From assembly GCA_946631935.1 (NCBI GenBank), contig CAMPAP010000077.1, positions 1 through 12,518 on the forward strand: a stretch of DNA of 12,518 bases. The letters are read 5' to 3'. Under the pieces are notes generated by a model. That model made no database searches. It saw only the letters and a list, made by a program, of their open reading frames with translations, and had not been told where the DNA came from. Numbering within the stretch: the first letter of the stretch is position 1; every line of letters starts with the position of its first letter. Below are positions 1-6,601 of the stretch, piece by piece. Source of the DNA: an uncultured Lachnospiraceae bacterium. Lineage in GTDB: Bacteria; Bacillota; Clostridia; Lachnospirales; Lachnospiraceae. The position numbers and the translations under genes are program-made.

Positions 1-69
1 GCCTGAGAGCATGACTGATGCTGTCAGAAGACATAAGAAAGCTGTTTTGATCAGATGCTTTTTTTTCAT
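1..69 (-). CDS. Probable lipoprotein, N-terminus only (cut by window edge)
   Basis: Reading leftward from the ATG at 67-69, the 23 visible codons give MKKKHLIKTAFLCLLTASVM followed by LSG, where the window ends. This is a textbook signal peptide: a Lys-rich n-region and a hydrophobic core, ending in L-S-G. That is the start of a lipobox, and a cysteine would be expected as residue 24, just outside the window. A Shine-Dalgarno GAGGTGG lies about 5 bases upstream of the ATG. The gene follows the EpsG-type gene by 57 bases on the same strand with no convincing terminator between, so it is probably part of the same exopolysaccharide operon. What the mature protein does cannot be told from this fragment. 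The signal peptide is seen; the lipid anchor is inferred. Confidence 0.72.
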   Translation of the reverse strand, partial: MKKKHLIKTAFLCLLTASVMLSG

Positions 70-126
70 AGATTCCACCTCACGTTTTTTTCTGAACCGG
101 GCGTTTCGCCCTGTGATCCCATCAGT

Positions 127-1227
127 TTACTGGAAGATCCAGTTGTAATAGGGAAGTATCCTAATGTCTGTCTGGTATGCACTTCTTAAAAAGAGTGCAA
201 AGAATGCCGCAAATGCCAGGGCTATAAGGATGCTCCATGTGACCTTGGCTTTCTTATTTTCAATCCTGAGCAGAAGGGAAGGTATGTAGAAGACATTGGT
301 GATGCTCAGGTAAAAACCGATCCTTGAGATCTCAGGCATGAAGGAGCAGAAGGTATATAAAAGCAGGGCAAAAAGGTTACAGTAGAATCCAAACCTGAGT
401 TTTTCATCCTCCCTGACTTTTTTTATGTAGATAAGTGAAAAGATGAAAATTGCAAGGGCCCTGCCGATGCTTGTGATACTGGTCAGCCCCTTGTCAAACA
501 TCGATCCTTCATAGAAAGGATAGAACAGGAAGATGACCCTCCGGTAGAGACTGGGAACTGCGATGAAGGATCCGCAGGCAAGTGCCATGGCCATATGTCC
601 GAACACATTCCATTTAACGGCAGCCAGGATGTAAAGAGGGATCACCACAAGCACCGATTTGTGGAAGAGGGATGCGAAGATGATCAGGGCCGTAAACTTA
701 ACATAGTCTTTTTCGTGTATATACTTTATGGAATACATTGCAATGGACAGGGCAAGGTAATACCTGACATTGTTAAGGCTTCCGAAATAGTAGCCCGCAG
801 TCATGAAGATATATACGGAAAAAACGAACCATTCCCCCTGCTCATGAAGTGCTTTTACCATAAAAAAGGCTGTAACTATGGAAAAGAAGGCAAATATGGG
901 AAGGTAGTTATCATAGCTTAAGAACCATTGAAGGAATTTTACGACGCAGGTAAATCCGGGTTCATAACTTACATATCTGTCCTGTGCTATAAGGTTAAAA
1001 TTGTCCCTGTAGACCCAGTAGTCATTTCCGACTGCGATCCTGCAGAGAGAAACCCCGGCAAGAAGGACAAAGATGCATGCGGAGCAGAGGATGTTTCTGG
1101 CTTCTTTTCTCGACAGATATGGTGATGATCTGCGCAAAGGAACAACTCCCGCCTGATCGGTCCCGTGGGCGATAACAGTAACGAGAAGTGTAAGGGCGAT
1201 ATACAAAAAAAGTCCGTAAGTTATCAT
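127..1227 (-). CDS. EpsG-family membrane protein, probable exopolysaccharide (Wzy-type) polymerase
   Basis: A 366-residue, very hydrophobic protein with roughly nine or ten membrane segments. Family landmarks of EpsG are visible: R63 followed by VGNDYWVY (66-73), YEPGF (88-92) in the first outer loop, NNVRYYLA (152-159) and LFHKS (187-191). EpsG proteins are the Firmicute counterparts of Wzy polymerases, which join lipid-linked oligosaccharide repeats on the outer face of the membrane; that role is family knowledge. The start codon overlaps the stop of the upstream Wzz-type gene as ATGA, and no strong Shine-Dalgarno precedes it, so translation is probably coupled. A co-polymerase immediately before the polymerase fits chain-length control of one polymer. 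The sugar linkage made cannot be predicted. Confidence 0.88.
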   Translation of the reverse strand: MITYGLFLYIALTLLVTVIAHGTDQAGVVPLRRSSPYLSRKEARNILCSACIFVLLAGVSLCRIAVGNDYWVYRDNFNLIAQDRYVSYEPGFTCVVKFLQWFLSYDNYLPIFAFFSIVTAFFMVKALHEQGEWFVFSVYIFMTAGYYFGSLNNVRYYLALSIAMYSIKYIHEKDYVKFTALIIFASLFHKSVLVVIPLYILAAVKWNVFGHMAMALACGSFIAVPSLYRRVIFLFYPFYEGSMFDKGLTSITSIGRALAIFIFSLIYIKKVREDEKLRFGFYCNLFALLLYTFCSFMPEISRIGFYLSITNVFYIPSLLLRIENKKAKVTWSILIALAFAAFFALFLRSAYQTDIRILPYYNWIFQ

Positions 1228-2291
1228 TTTTTCGTCCGGTTATCTTTCTTTCCGTCTTTTGTATATCCGGATCTTTTTCCGAGATAATATGCCTTTATCA
1301 AAAGGTCATCCTGGTCGGTAAGGATGGCACAGATAGGTTCCCTGTCAAAACGGCTGAGAAGTGAAAGACCTCTCTGGTCGGCTTTTATATCGAGAAGGGA
1401 GCTGAAGACATAGACCACAGGGATCATGGTATCCTTAACAGCGTTATGAAGCTCTTTTGACTCATCGTCAATAAGGCCTAGGGGCTTGTCTGAAACCGGA
1501 ACTCCCAGGCTTTTTAATTTTTTTATGACTTCGGATTCTTTATCCGAAGGAAGAGTGGATGCGATGACAAAACCGTTGTCCCCGGCAAGGTCACTTAAGG
1601 AATCTTTAAGACATTCCGAATCAAGAGTTCCTGCATATGGGGTGTGATACCTTTTTTCTATGGTCTCAGGCAGGATGATCCTGTCATCGGAAAGGATCAT
1701 ATAGGAAATGCAGAATGATGAAGCGATAAGTCCCAGCACGGCACCAAGCACCAAAGCTCTTATTGACCTTGTGTCAAAAGTTATCCTTTCGGGATAATAC
1801 GGCTTTCCGATGACTTCTGAGCCGGTCACTTCGGGAAGACTTTCGACAAAGGAGATACCACCCTTAAGAGATGCATCAGCGATCCTGAGTGCAAGGTCGG
1901 GATCGGTATTTTTGACCTGAAATGTCAGGATCTTCATGTCGGATTTGAGTGTTGCCGAAAAGGATTCCTTAACTGTATCAAAATCAAGTCCCGGATCTGC
2001 ACTTACTATGGCTTCGATAAAGGCGCTGTCCTGAGACATCTGTTCCCAGGCATACTCATTATAGAAGATCATAAGATTTGCATCCGCTTCGGGTATATAG
2101 TCAAGATGAATGTCGCATTCCGTCATATAATAAACGGGAGTAAGTGTTCTGTATGCAACGTGGCAGGCGCAGACCAAAAGCGCACCTGCGATCACCGAAA
2201 TGATGATCACATGTATCTTTCTGATAAACCTCAGCAGAAAAAGTCTGCCGTTTACCGGTTCATCACCGTATCTCATTGCCCATAATTTCAT
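1224..2291 (-). CDS. Wzz-type chain-length determinant fused to a degenerate BY-kinase-like domain
   Basis: A 355-residue protein with the Wzz/CapA layout: a short cytoplasmic N-terminus, membrane segment about 26-46, an extracytoplasmic domain about 48-175, and a second membrane segment about 178-200. Wzz proteins set polymer length by acting with the polymerase, here the adjacent EpsG. The cytoplasmic tail (about 205-355) resembles bacterial tyrosine-kinase (BY-kinase) folds: a strand FVIASTLPSD (241-250) sits where the Walker A strand would be, and a C-terminal AILTDQDDLLIKAYYLGKRS (322-341) resembles the usual end of these kinases. The expected GxGKS/T loop is absent, reading SDKESE, and no clear Walker A' or B acidic motif is visible, so ATP binding is unlikely. 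A GAGGA ribosome site lies 7 bases before the ATG. The gene starts 14 bases after the HAD gene. The Wzz call is fairly firm; the dead-kinase reading is inference. Confidence 0.78.
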   Translation of the reverse strand: MKLWAMRYGDEPVNGRLFLLRFIRKIHVIIISVIAGALLVCACHVAYRTLTPVYYMTECDIHLDYIPEADANLMIFYNEYAWEQMSQDSAFIEAIVSADPGLDFDTVKESFSATLKSDMKILTFQVKNTDPDLALRIADASLKGGISFVESLPEVTGSEVIGKPYYPERITFDTRSIRALVLGAVLGLIASSFCISYMILSDDRIILPETIEKRYHTPYAGTLDSECLKDSLSDLAGDNGFVIASTLPSDKESEVIKKLKSLGVPVSDKPLGLIDDESKELHNAVKDTMIPVVYVFSSLLDIKADQRGLSLLSRFDREPICAILTDQDDLLIKAYYLGKRSGYTKDGKKDNRTKK

Positions 2292-2305
2292 GTTTTTATC
2301 CTCGT

Positions 2306-2956
2306 TTATAAACTGTCGATCACATTTATGATCTCATCCAGTGAACCGATCTTTGCAAATATCCTGTCTTCAACTTCGGGTTCGTTTTCCGACTGGTCAG
2401 GCACGAATACAACTCTTAATCCCGCATCCGACGCCGAAATGATCCCGTTTGGCGCATCCTCCGCCGCTATGCATTCATCAGCGGTAAGACCAAGCTCTTT
2501 GAGAGCGTTCAGATACACATCCGGAGCCGGTTTTCCGAATCTGCAGTCGGCCGCAGAGCATATTTTGTCGAATTCGTTTTCAAGCCCTGCCATTTTCAGA
2601 TATTCAGTTGTTCTTTCCATGTCGGTTGCGGTTGCTATGGCCCTCAGGATATTTCTTTCCCTGAGCATTTCAAGTGCCCTGACAGCTCCTTTTTTCGGGT
2701 GGATACCTTCTTTTTTTACAAGCTCGCTGTAGAGTTCTTTTCTGTATTGTCTCACCTTGTTGTAATCAAAGCTGTCACCGAACCATTCGTTGAATTTTTC
2801 TATGGCGAAGGGGCGCCCTAAGCTTCTCATCTGAAGGTACATTTCTTCGGTCACGTGAAAACCGAAGTGGGCACAGGCCTTTGGCCAGCATATCCTGTAA
2901 TATTTTTCTGTATCAAGTATCGTTCCGTCAAGGTCGAAAATGACTGCTTTTATCAT
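2306..2956 (-). CDS. HAD-superfamily hydrolase, beta-phosphoglucomutase-like (subfamily IA)
   Basis: A 216-residue protein of normal length for the phosphatase/beta-phosphoglucomutase-like HAD group. All four motifs are present: FDLDGT (7-12) with nucleophile D8 and acid/base D10; ATATD (108-112) with the motif II threonine; K142 in GKPAPD; and the acidic pair E166-D167 in AAEDAPNG. Residues about 15-85 form the helical cap. Such enzymes dephosphorylate or isomerise small phosphosugars in the cytosol, but the substrate cannot be read from sequence. It is the first gene after a strong promoter and 14 bases ahead of the Wzz-type gene, so it is probably co-transcribed with the polysaccharide genes and may supply or trim a sugar phosphate for them (inference). 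The ribosome site before the ATG is weak. Confidence 0.88.
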   Translation of the reverse strand: MIKAVIFDLDGTILDTEKYYRICWPKACAHFGFHVTEEMYLQMRSLGRPFAIEKFNEWFGDSFDYNKVRQYRKELYSELVKKEGIHPKKGAVRALEMLRERNILRAIATATDMERTTEYLKMAGLENEFDKICSAADCRFGKPAPDVYLNALKELGLTADECIAAEDAPNGIISASDAGLRVVFVPDQSENEPEVEDRIFAKIGSLDEIINVIDSL

Positions 2957-2985
2957 AATGGTTTGTAAAAAAACGTTTCTTCATG

Positions 2986-3015
2986 TTAAAATTAATCTGG
3001 ATTTTATTTTAATAT
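2986..3015 (+). promoter_or_regulatory. Weak candidate promoter for the plsC-like gene
   Basis: TTAAAA (2986-2991) and TAATAT (3010-3015) are separated by 18 bases in an AT-rich stretch upstream of the acyltransferase gene. The -35 match is only 4 of 6. It overlaps the stronger minus-strand promoter, so divergent transcription from nearly the same place is possible. Confidence 0.3.
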
Positions 3016-3034
3016 TTACGGTATTTATCGTCAA
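3006..3034 (-). promoter_or_regulatory. Sigma-A-type promoter for the HAD-Wzz-EpsG operon
   Basis: On the minus strand TTGACG (3034-3029) and TAAAAT (3011-3006) are spaced by exactly 17 bases, each 5 of 6 to consensus. The expected start point is near 2999, giving an untranslated leader of about 43 bases to the ATG at 2956. It is the only good promoter seen upstream of the three-gene minus-strand set. Confidence 0.7.
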
Positions 3035-3072
3035 CTTATGGGGGTAAATGCGGGGAAAACGGGAAGCTTTAC

Positions 3073-3822
3073 ATGCTCAGATTTTATCTGACTATCCTGG
3101 TGTCCATGCCATGGATAATTTATTTCATAATAAAAAGAAAGTTCATAATGAAGCACAAGGATGCGTTTCCCATGGAAGAGAGGTATGCATTCGTTAAGCG
3201 TATGGTGGTGCAGTGCATGGTCAACGGCCGCATCAGGACCAGAGCTTACGGAATGGAAAATCTTCCCAAGGATGGCGGGTATGTGATGTTTCCCAATCAT
3301 CAGGGAAAATTTGATGTGCTTGGGATCATGTATTCCCATGAAAAGGTATGTACCGTGGTCATGGATGAGATCAGGTCCAAGATGCCCCTTGCGGATGAAC
3401 TTGTGGACCTTCTTGAAGGATGCAGACTCAACAAGTCGGATATGCGTTCCCAGGTCAAAAGCATCAAAACCGTTGCGGAAGAAGTCAAAGAAGGACGCAT
3501 TTACATAATTTTCCCCGAAGGCGGATACTATCACAACCGGAACGTCGTTCAGGAATTTTTGCCCGGAGCTTTTAAGGCGGCCATGATGGCAAAAAGCCCC
3601 ATAGTTCCTGTGGCACTTGTTGATTCCTACAGGGCTTTCGGGGTGAATTCCTTAAGAAAGATAACGACCCAGGTTCATTACCTGAAGCCGCTTTATTATG
3701 ATGATTACAAGAATATGAAGTCCAAGGAGATTTCGGATTATGTGAGGCTGGAGATTATGAAAAAGATCAACGAAGCCATGGTGGAAAAGGGGAAGAAGCC
3801 CCCAAACAAAATACTGGAATAA
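3073..3822 (+). CDS. plsC: 1-acyl-sn-glycerol-3-phosphate acyltransferase (PlsC/LPLAT family)
   Basis: A 249-residue protein matching PlsC-type acyltransferases, which add the second acyl chain to lysophosphatidate to make phosphatidate, the precursor of membrane phospholipids, at the inner membrane face. The catalytic HX4D motif is NHQGKFD with H76 and D81. The substrate-binding motif is FPEGG (147-151), where the usual form is FPEGT, so the Thr is replaced by Gly and followed by YYHNR. A later block, PGAFKAAMMAKSPIVPVAL, is the usual structural core. A hydrophobic N-terminus (about residues 4-20) is a likely membrane anchor. The ATG at 3073 has a modest GGGAAG upstream. It stands alone, diverging from the polysaccharide genes and ending at a strong terminator. 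The substituted motif leaves a related glycerolipid or other acyl acceptor possible. Confidence 0.85.
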   Translation: MLRFYLTILVSMPWIIYFIIKRKFIMKHKDAFPMEERYAFVKRMVVQCMVNGRIRTRAYGMENLPKDGGYVMFPNHQGKFDVLGIMYSHEKVCTVVMDEIRSKMPLADELVDLLEGCRLNKSDMRSQVKSIKTVAEEVKEGRIYIIFPEGGYYHNRNVVQEFLPGAFKAAMMAKSPIVPVALVDSYRAFGVNSLRKITTQVHYLKPLYYDDYKNMKSKEISDYVRLEIMKKINEAMVEKGKKPPNKILE

Positions 3823-3825
3823 ACA

Positions 3826-3855
3826 CATCCCCCGCCTTATGAAAAGCGGGGGATG
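3826..3855. terminator. Bidirectional intrinsic terminator between plsC and uxaC
   Basis: CATCCCCCGC (3826-3835) and GCGGGGGATG (3846-3855) form a perfect 10-bp GC-rich stem with a 10-base loop. T-rich sequence follows on the plus strand (about 3864-3880), and a shorter T-rich run follows on the minus strand (TGTTTATT). It lies 3 bases after the plsC stop and 11 bases from the uxaC stop, so it probably ends both convergent transcripts. Confidence 0.85.
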
Positions 3856-3866
3856 TTCCGGCCGTT

Positions 3867-5285
3867 TTATTTATCTTCAAGGGGAAAGCCGAAATACCTT
3901 ACTGCATTGTAATAGGATATGTTTTCGACTATCTCTCCCAGGGTCTTGTAATCTTCGGGATATTCACCCTTTTCGACCCATTCTCCCAGTATGTTGCACA
4001 GTATCCTTCTGAAATATTCATGACGGGTGTAGCTTAAGAAAGACCTTGAATCCGTGAGCATTCCCACAAATCCCGAGAGGTTTCCCAGGCTTGCAAGGGA
4101 TTTGATCTGGTCGGTCATTCCCTTTATATGATCATTGAACCACCATGCGGATCCGTGCTGGATCTTGGCAACAGCCGTGGAGTCCTGGAAACAACCGATG
4201 ACGGTTCCGATGTATTCGTTGTCTGCGGGATTCAGTGAATAAAGAATGGTTCTGGGAAGGCTGCCCCTGCTTTCCAGCATGTTGAGGAAATCCGCACACT
4301 GGCTTGAGGGAGCATAGTTATTGATGCAGTCATATCCCGTATCCGGGCCGAGCTTTTCAAACATGCGGCTGTTATTGTCCCTCTTACAGCCGTAATGAAG
4401 CTGCATGGTCCAGTTGAGTCTTACATATTCTCCTGCCACAAATGCCATGAAAGCGGTCTTGAATCTGTATTCGTCTTCTTTGTCCGGAATCTTTCCTTCG
4501 AGTCTGTCTTTGAAGATCTTTTCGATCTCTTCGTCAGAAGCCGGAGCATACATGACAAATTCAAGGGCGTGGTCTGAAACAACGCATCCCTGCTCTTTAA
4601 AAAATTCCATTCTTATCTTAAGCGCATCCCGGAGTTCTTTCCATGAGCTGATTTTTCCCGTACCTGCCGCCACGGCAAGCTTTTCAAGATAATCAGTATA
4701 GTCCGGCTTTTCAAGGTTCATTGCCTTGTCGGGACGCCATGCTGGAAGGACTTTGACATCAAAGGAGGTATCTTCTCTGATGGCTTTGTGATATGCGAGG
4801 TCATCCACGGGATCGTCCGTTGTGCAGATGAGGGTGACGCCGCTTTTTTTGATGATATTGCGCACGCTCATGGAAGGATCTGCAAGCTTTTTGTTGCAAA
4901 GCTCCCACACTTCTTCGGCGGTGTCCGCATTAAGATATCCGTGATAATCGAAGTATCTTTGAAGCTCGAGATGGCTCCAATGGTAGAGAGGGTTTCCGAT
5001 GGCTTTTCCGAGACACTCAGCCCACTTTATGAACTTATCATGGTCGGAAGCGTCGCCTGTGCAGTATTTTTCCTCCACTCCGCAGCTTCTCATGAAACGC
5101 CATTTATAATGATCGCCTCCCAGCCATACCTGTGCGATATTGTCGAACTGTCTGTCTTCTGCGATCTCTTTTGGGGATATGTGGCAGTGATAATCGAGGA
5201 TGGGTGTCTTTTCAGCATACTCATGATAAAGCTTTGATGCGGGTTCAGAGAAAAGAAGGAATTCCTCGTCCATGAATTTTCTCAT
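3867..5285 (-). CDS. uxaC: Uronate isomerase (glucuronate/galacturonate isomerase)
   Basis: A 472-residue protein that fits UxaC in length (Escherichia coli about 470). UxaC interconverts D-galacturonate and D-tagaturonate, and D-glucuronate and D-fructuronate, in the cytosol as the first step of hexuronate breakdown. It belongs to the amidohydrolase-like TIM barrels: HCH (H33, H35) in LDYHCHISPKEI is the metal-ligand pair, and WRFMRSCGVEE, TTDDPVDD, LPAWRPDKAMN and SSQCADFLNMLESRG are typical UxaC blocks. The frame is open up to 5342, but that longer form would overlap the repressor gene by 26 bases. ATG 5285 has an AGGAG 7 bases upstream and gives the family length. It follows the lacI-type gene by 31 bases without a terminator and is probably co-transcribed with it. 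Confidence 0.96.
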   Translation of the reverse strand: MRKFMDEEFLLFSEPASKLYHEYAEKTPILDYHCHISPKEIAEDRQFDNIAQVWLGGDHYKWRFMRSCGVEEKYCTGDASDHDKFIKWAECLGKAIGNPLYHWSHLELQRYFDYHGYLNADTAEEVWELCNKKLADPSMSVRNIIKKSGVTLICTTDDPVDDLAYHKAIREDTSFDVKVLPAWRPDKAMNLEKPDYTDYLEKLAVAAGTGKISSWKELRDALKIRMEFFKEQGCVVSDHALEFVMYAPASDEEIEKIFKDRLEGKIPDKEDEYRFKTAFMAFVAGEYVRLNWTMQLHYGCKRDNNSRMFEKLGPDTGYDCINNYAPSSQCADFLNMLESRGSLPRTILYSLNPADNEYIGTVIGCFQDSTAVAKIQHGSAWWFNDHIKGMTDQIKSLASLGNLSGFVGMLTDSRSFLSYTRHEYFRRILCNILGEWVEKGEYPEDYKTLGEIVENISYYNAVRYFGFPLEDK

Positions 5286-5292
5286 TTTGTTT

Positions 5293-5297
5293 CTCCT
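5293..5297 (-). promoter_or_regulatory. Ribosome binding site deciding the uxaC start
   Basis: On the minus strand AGGAG (5297-5293) lies 7 bases before ATG 5285. No comparable site precedes the in-frame ATG at 5342, which is inside the repressor gene. This supports the 472-residue form of UxaC. Confidence 0.8.
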
Positions 5298-5316
5298 GTT
5301 ATTGTATATTTTTTGG

Positions 5317-6348
5317 TTATTTCTTTTTTCTTGTGGTTTCACGCATTACAAGTTCTCCGCCAAACACCGTCTTTTTGGGCATTTCTTCTCCGGAGAGGAC
5401 TCCCATAAGGGCTTCCGTAAGTTTTTGACAGAGAGTTTCAAGGCGGTTGTCGATGGATGAAAGCTCCGGATCCGAACAGGATGCGAGCATTGAGTTATTG
5501 TATCCGATGACTGAAAAATCTTCGGGAATCCTGTAACCCTTTGACTTGGCATATTTGACGGCACTGAGTGCTAAGGTGTCATCTGCTGCGATGACTCCGT
5601 TGAATTTCAGTCCGCCTGATGCCACCTTATCAAGCTGCGCCATCATTCCGTGAATGTCCTCCCTTGCTCCTTCAAAATACTGGAGCTGCCTTTCGGAAAC
5701 ATTTATGGAGGCATCCTTCATGGCGTCACGGAAACCGCGCTCCTTGAGAGCTCCGGAATAGGACAGTGAATTGTAGAAGTAAAGGATATTTTTGATGCCG
5801 GATGAAAGCAGCTCACTTGTTGCCTTATACATGCTCTTATAATCATCGGAGCTGACACAGTAGATGTTATTTCCTTCAAGTTCCGCATTTAAGAGCATTA
5901 CGGGGACATTTTCCGCAGCATTTATTATGTATTTGTTGTCGCAGGCGTCGGGATATACGAAATTGGATCCTACGAGTATTATGCCGTCGACTTTTTTGCT
6001 GATGAGAAGGTCTATTGCAGCTTTCTTATCCTTAAGAGCATAACCCGTACAGCAAAGAAGTGAGTCATAGCCGTTATTTCTGAGATTTTCCTCGAAATAG
6101 TAGATAGCCTTTGCAAGATACAGATCCGATGAATCCGCAGCCAGGATGCCTATGGTCTTCATGGTGTTAAGGCCAAGCCCTCTTGCAAAAGCGTTGGGAG
6201 TGTACCCTGTGCTTTTTATGGCATCAAGTACTTTCTTTTTTGTGGTTTCGCTTACATTGTTTGAATTGTTGAGGACTCTCGAGACAGTGGCGATGGATAC
6301 ACCGGCCTGTTCGGAAATGTCATAGATAGTTACGGAATGTTCTTTCAT
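5317..6348 (-). CDS. LacI-family transcriptional repressor of the uxa genes (ExuR-like)
   Basis: A 343-residue repressor with the standard LacI layout. It has an N-terminal helix-turn-helix (about 7-26, TIYDISEQAGVSIATVSRVL), a hinge helix region (about 47-58, TGYTPNAFARGL), and a periplasmic-binding-protein-like effector domain from about 60 to the end. The recognition helix SIATVSRV carries Ile19-Ala20, similar to the Met-Ala pair of CcpA-type readers, which fits the TGTAA half sites in the nearby operators. ATG 6348 is preferred over ATG 6369 because AGGGGG lies 6 bases upstream. It sits between uxaC and the divergent uxaB-uxaA, and an operator copy covers its own promoter, so it probably represses both arms and itself until a hexuronate or pathway intermediate binds. 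In Bacillus subtilis ExuR plays this role; the ligand here is not known. Confidence 0.92.
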   Translation of the reverse strand: MKEHSVTIYDISEQAGVSIATVSRVLNNSNNVSETTKKKVLDAIKSTGYTPNAFARGLGLNTMKTIGILAADSSDLYLAKAIYYFEENLRNNGYDSLLCCTGYALKDKKAAIDLLISKKVDGIILVGSNFVYPDACDNKYIINAAENVPVMLLNAELEGNNIYCVSSDDYKSMYKATSELLSSGIKNILYFYNSLSYSGALKERGFRDAMKDASINVSERQLQYFEGAREDIHGMMAQLDKVASGGLKFNGVIAADDTLALSAVKYAKSKGYRIPEDFSVIGYNNSMLASCSDPELSSIDNRLETLCQKLTEALMGVLSGEEMPKKTVFGGELVMRETTRKKK

Positions 6349-6354
6349 TAGGAA

Positions 6355-6360
6355 CCCCCT
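6355..6360 (-). promoter_or_regulatory. Ribosome binding site deciding the repressor start
   Basis: On the minus strand AGGGGG (6360-6355) is 6 bases before ATG 6348. The alternative in-frame ATG at 6369 has only A-rich sequence before it. Confidence 0.75.
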
Positions 6361-6390
6361 GAAAAACATTTTGTTTCTGTTCTTACACTC

Positions 6391-6406
6391 ATGAAAGCAT
6401 TTACAT
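6391..6406. promoter_or_regulatory. Operator O3 over the repressor gene start point
   Basis: ATGAAAGCATTTACAT reads on the minus strand as ATGTAAATGCTTTCAT, matching the perfect palindrome at 6502-6517 at 14 of 16 positions. It covers the start point (about 6405) expected from the minus-strand promoter at 6412-6440. Binding here would block transcription of the repressor and uxaC, that is, autoregulation (inference). Confidence 0.72.
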
Positions 6407-6411
6407 ACGCA

Positions 6412-6440
6412 ATTATATTAAAAGGTGAAAATGATTTCAA
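6412..6440 (-). promoter_or_regulatory. Promoter for lacI-type repressor and uxaC
   Basis: On the minus strand TTGAAA (6440-6435) and TATAAT (6417-6412) are separated by 17 bases. The -10 is a perfect consensus and the -35 is 5 of 6. The expected start is near 6405, about 57 bases before the repressor ATG and inside operator O3. Confidence 0.8.
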
Positions 6441-6468
6441 GTGTTTCATAGAAAAAATATTTTCGGGG

Positions 6469-6497
6469 TTGACGACATCAGTAAATAAGCGTATTAT
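6469..6497 (+). promoter_or_regulatory. Promoter for uxaB-uxaA
   Basis: TTGACG (6469-6474) and TATTAT (6492-6497) are spaced by exactly 17 bases, each 5 of 6 to consensus. The expected start point is about 6504, within operator O1, leaving a leader of nearly 100 bases before the chosen uxaB ATG. Confidence 0.82.
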
Positions 6498-6501
6498 CAC
6501 A

Positions 6502-6517
6502 ATGTAAGTGCTTACAT
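6502..6517. promoter_or_regulatory. Operator O1, perfect palindrome over the uxaB start point
   Basis: ATGTAAGTGCTTACAT has two perfect 7-base half sites (ATGTAAG and CTTACAT) around a 2-base centre, the size and symmetry usual for LacI-family operators. It begins 5 bases after the -10 box, so bound repressor would cover the start point. The pattern also resembles a catabolite-response (cre) site, so CcpA is an alternative or additional binder; the centre is TG rather than the canonical CG. Confidence 0.82.
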
Positions 6518-6535
6518 AAAATTTCGGCAAAATTT

Positions 6536-6551
6536 ATGTAAACACTTTCTG
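6536..6551. promoter_or_regulatory. Operator O2, degenerate copy in the uxaB leader
   Basis: ATGTAAACACTTTCTG keeps one intact left half (ATGTAA) and CTT of the other, 10 of 16 matches to O1. Its centre is 34 bp downstream of O1 and about 40 bases after the expected transcription start. It could act as an auxiliary site for cooperative binding or a roadblock. The weak right half leaves real doubt. Confidence 0.45.
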
Positions 6552-6588
6552 AAAACAGGCCAGTAAAACGGATGATTAATAAAACTAT

Positions 6589-6593
6589 GGAGG
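6589..6593 (+). promoter_or_regulatory. Ribosome binding site deciding the uxaB start
   Basis: GGAGG (6589-6593) lies 8 bases before ATG 6602. The in-frame ATGs at 6572 and 6587 lack a comparable site, and the second one partly overlaps this sequence. This favours the 486-residue product. Confidence 0.82.
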
Positions 6594-6601
6594 ATCAGAA
6601 A

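Noticed and set aside
99..111. GC-rich hairpin GGGCG-TTT-CGCCC between the EpsG-type and lipoprotein genes
   Set aside because: The stem is only 5 bp and no T-run follows on either strand, so it is not called a terminator; the two minus-strand genes are treated as one operon.
3031..3534. Long minus-strand open frame of 167 codons across the plsC-like gene
   Set aside because: It is antisense to a clear acyltransferase, has no recognisable domain and no ribosome site.
5286..5342. N-terminally extended UxaC (19 more residues)
   Set aside because: The extension overlaps the repressor gene, has no ribosome site and exceeds family length; the AGGAG before ATG 5285 decides the start.
6435..6450. 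Possible fourth operator TTTCAAGTGTTTCATA
   Set aside because: It shares the core AAGTG but only about half of its positions match O1 and it is not palindromic; it is better explained by the overlapping -35 box of the repressor promoter.
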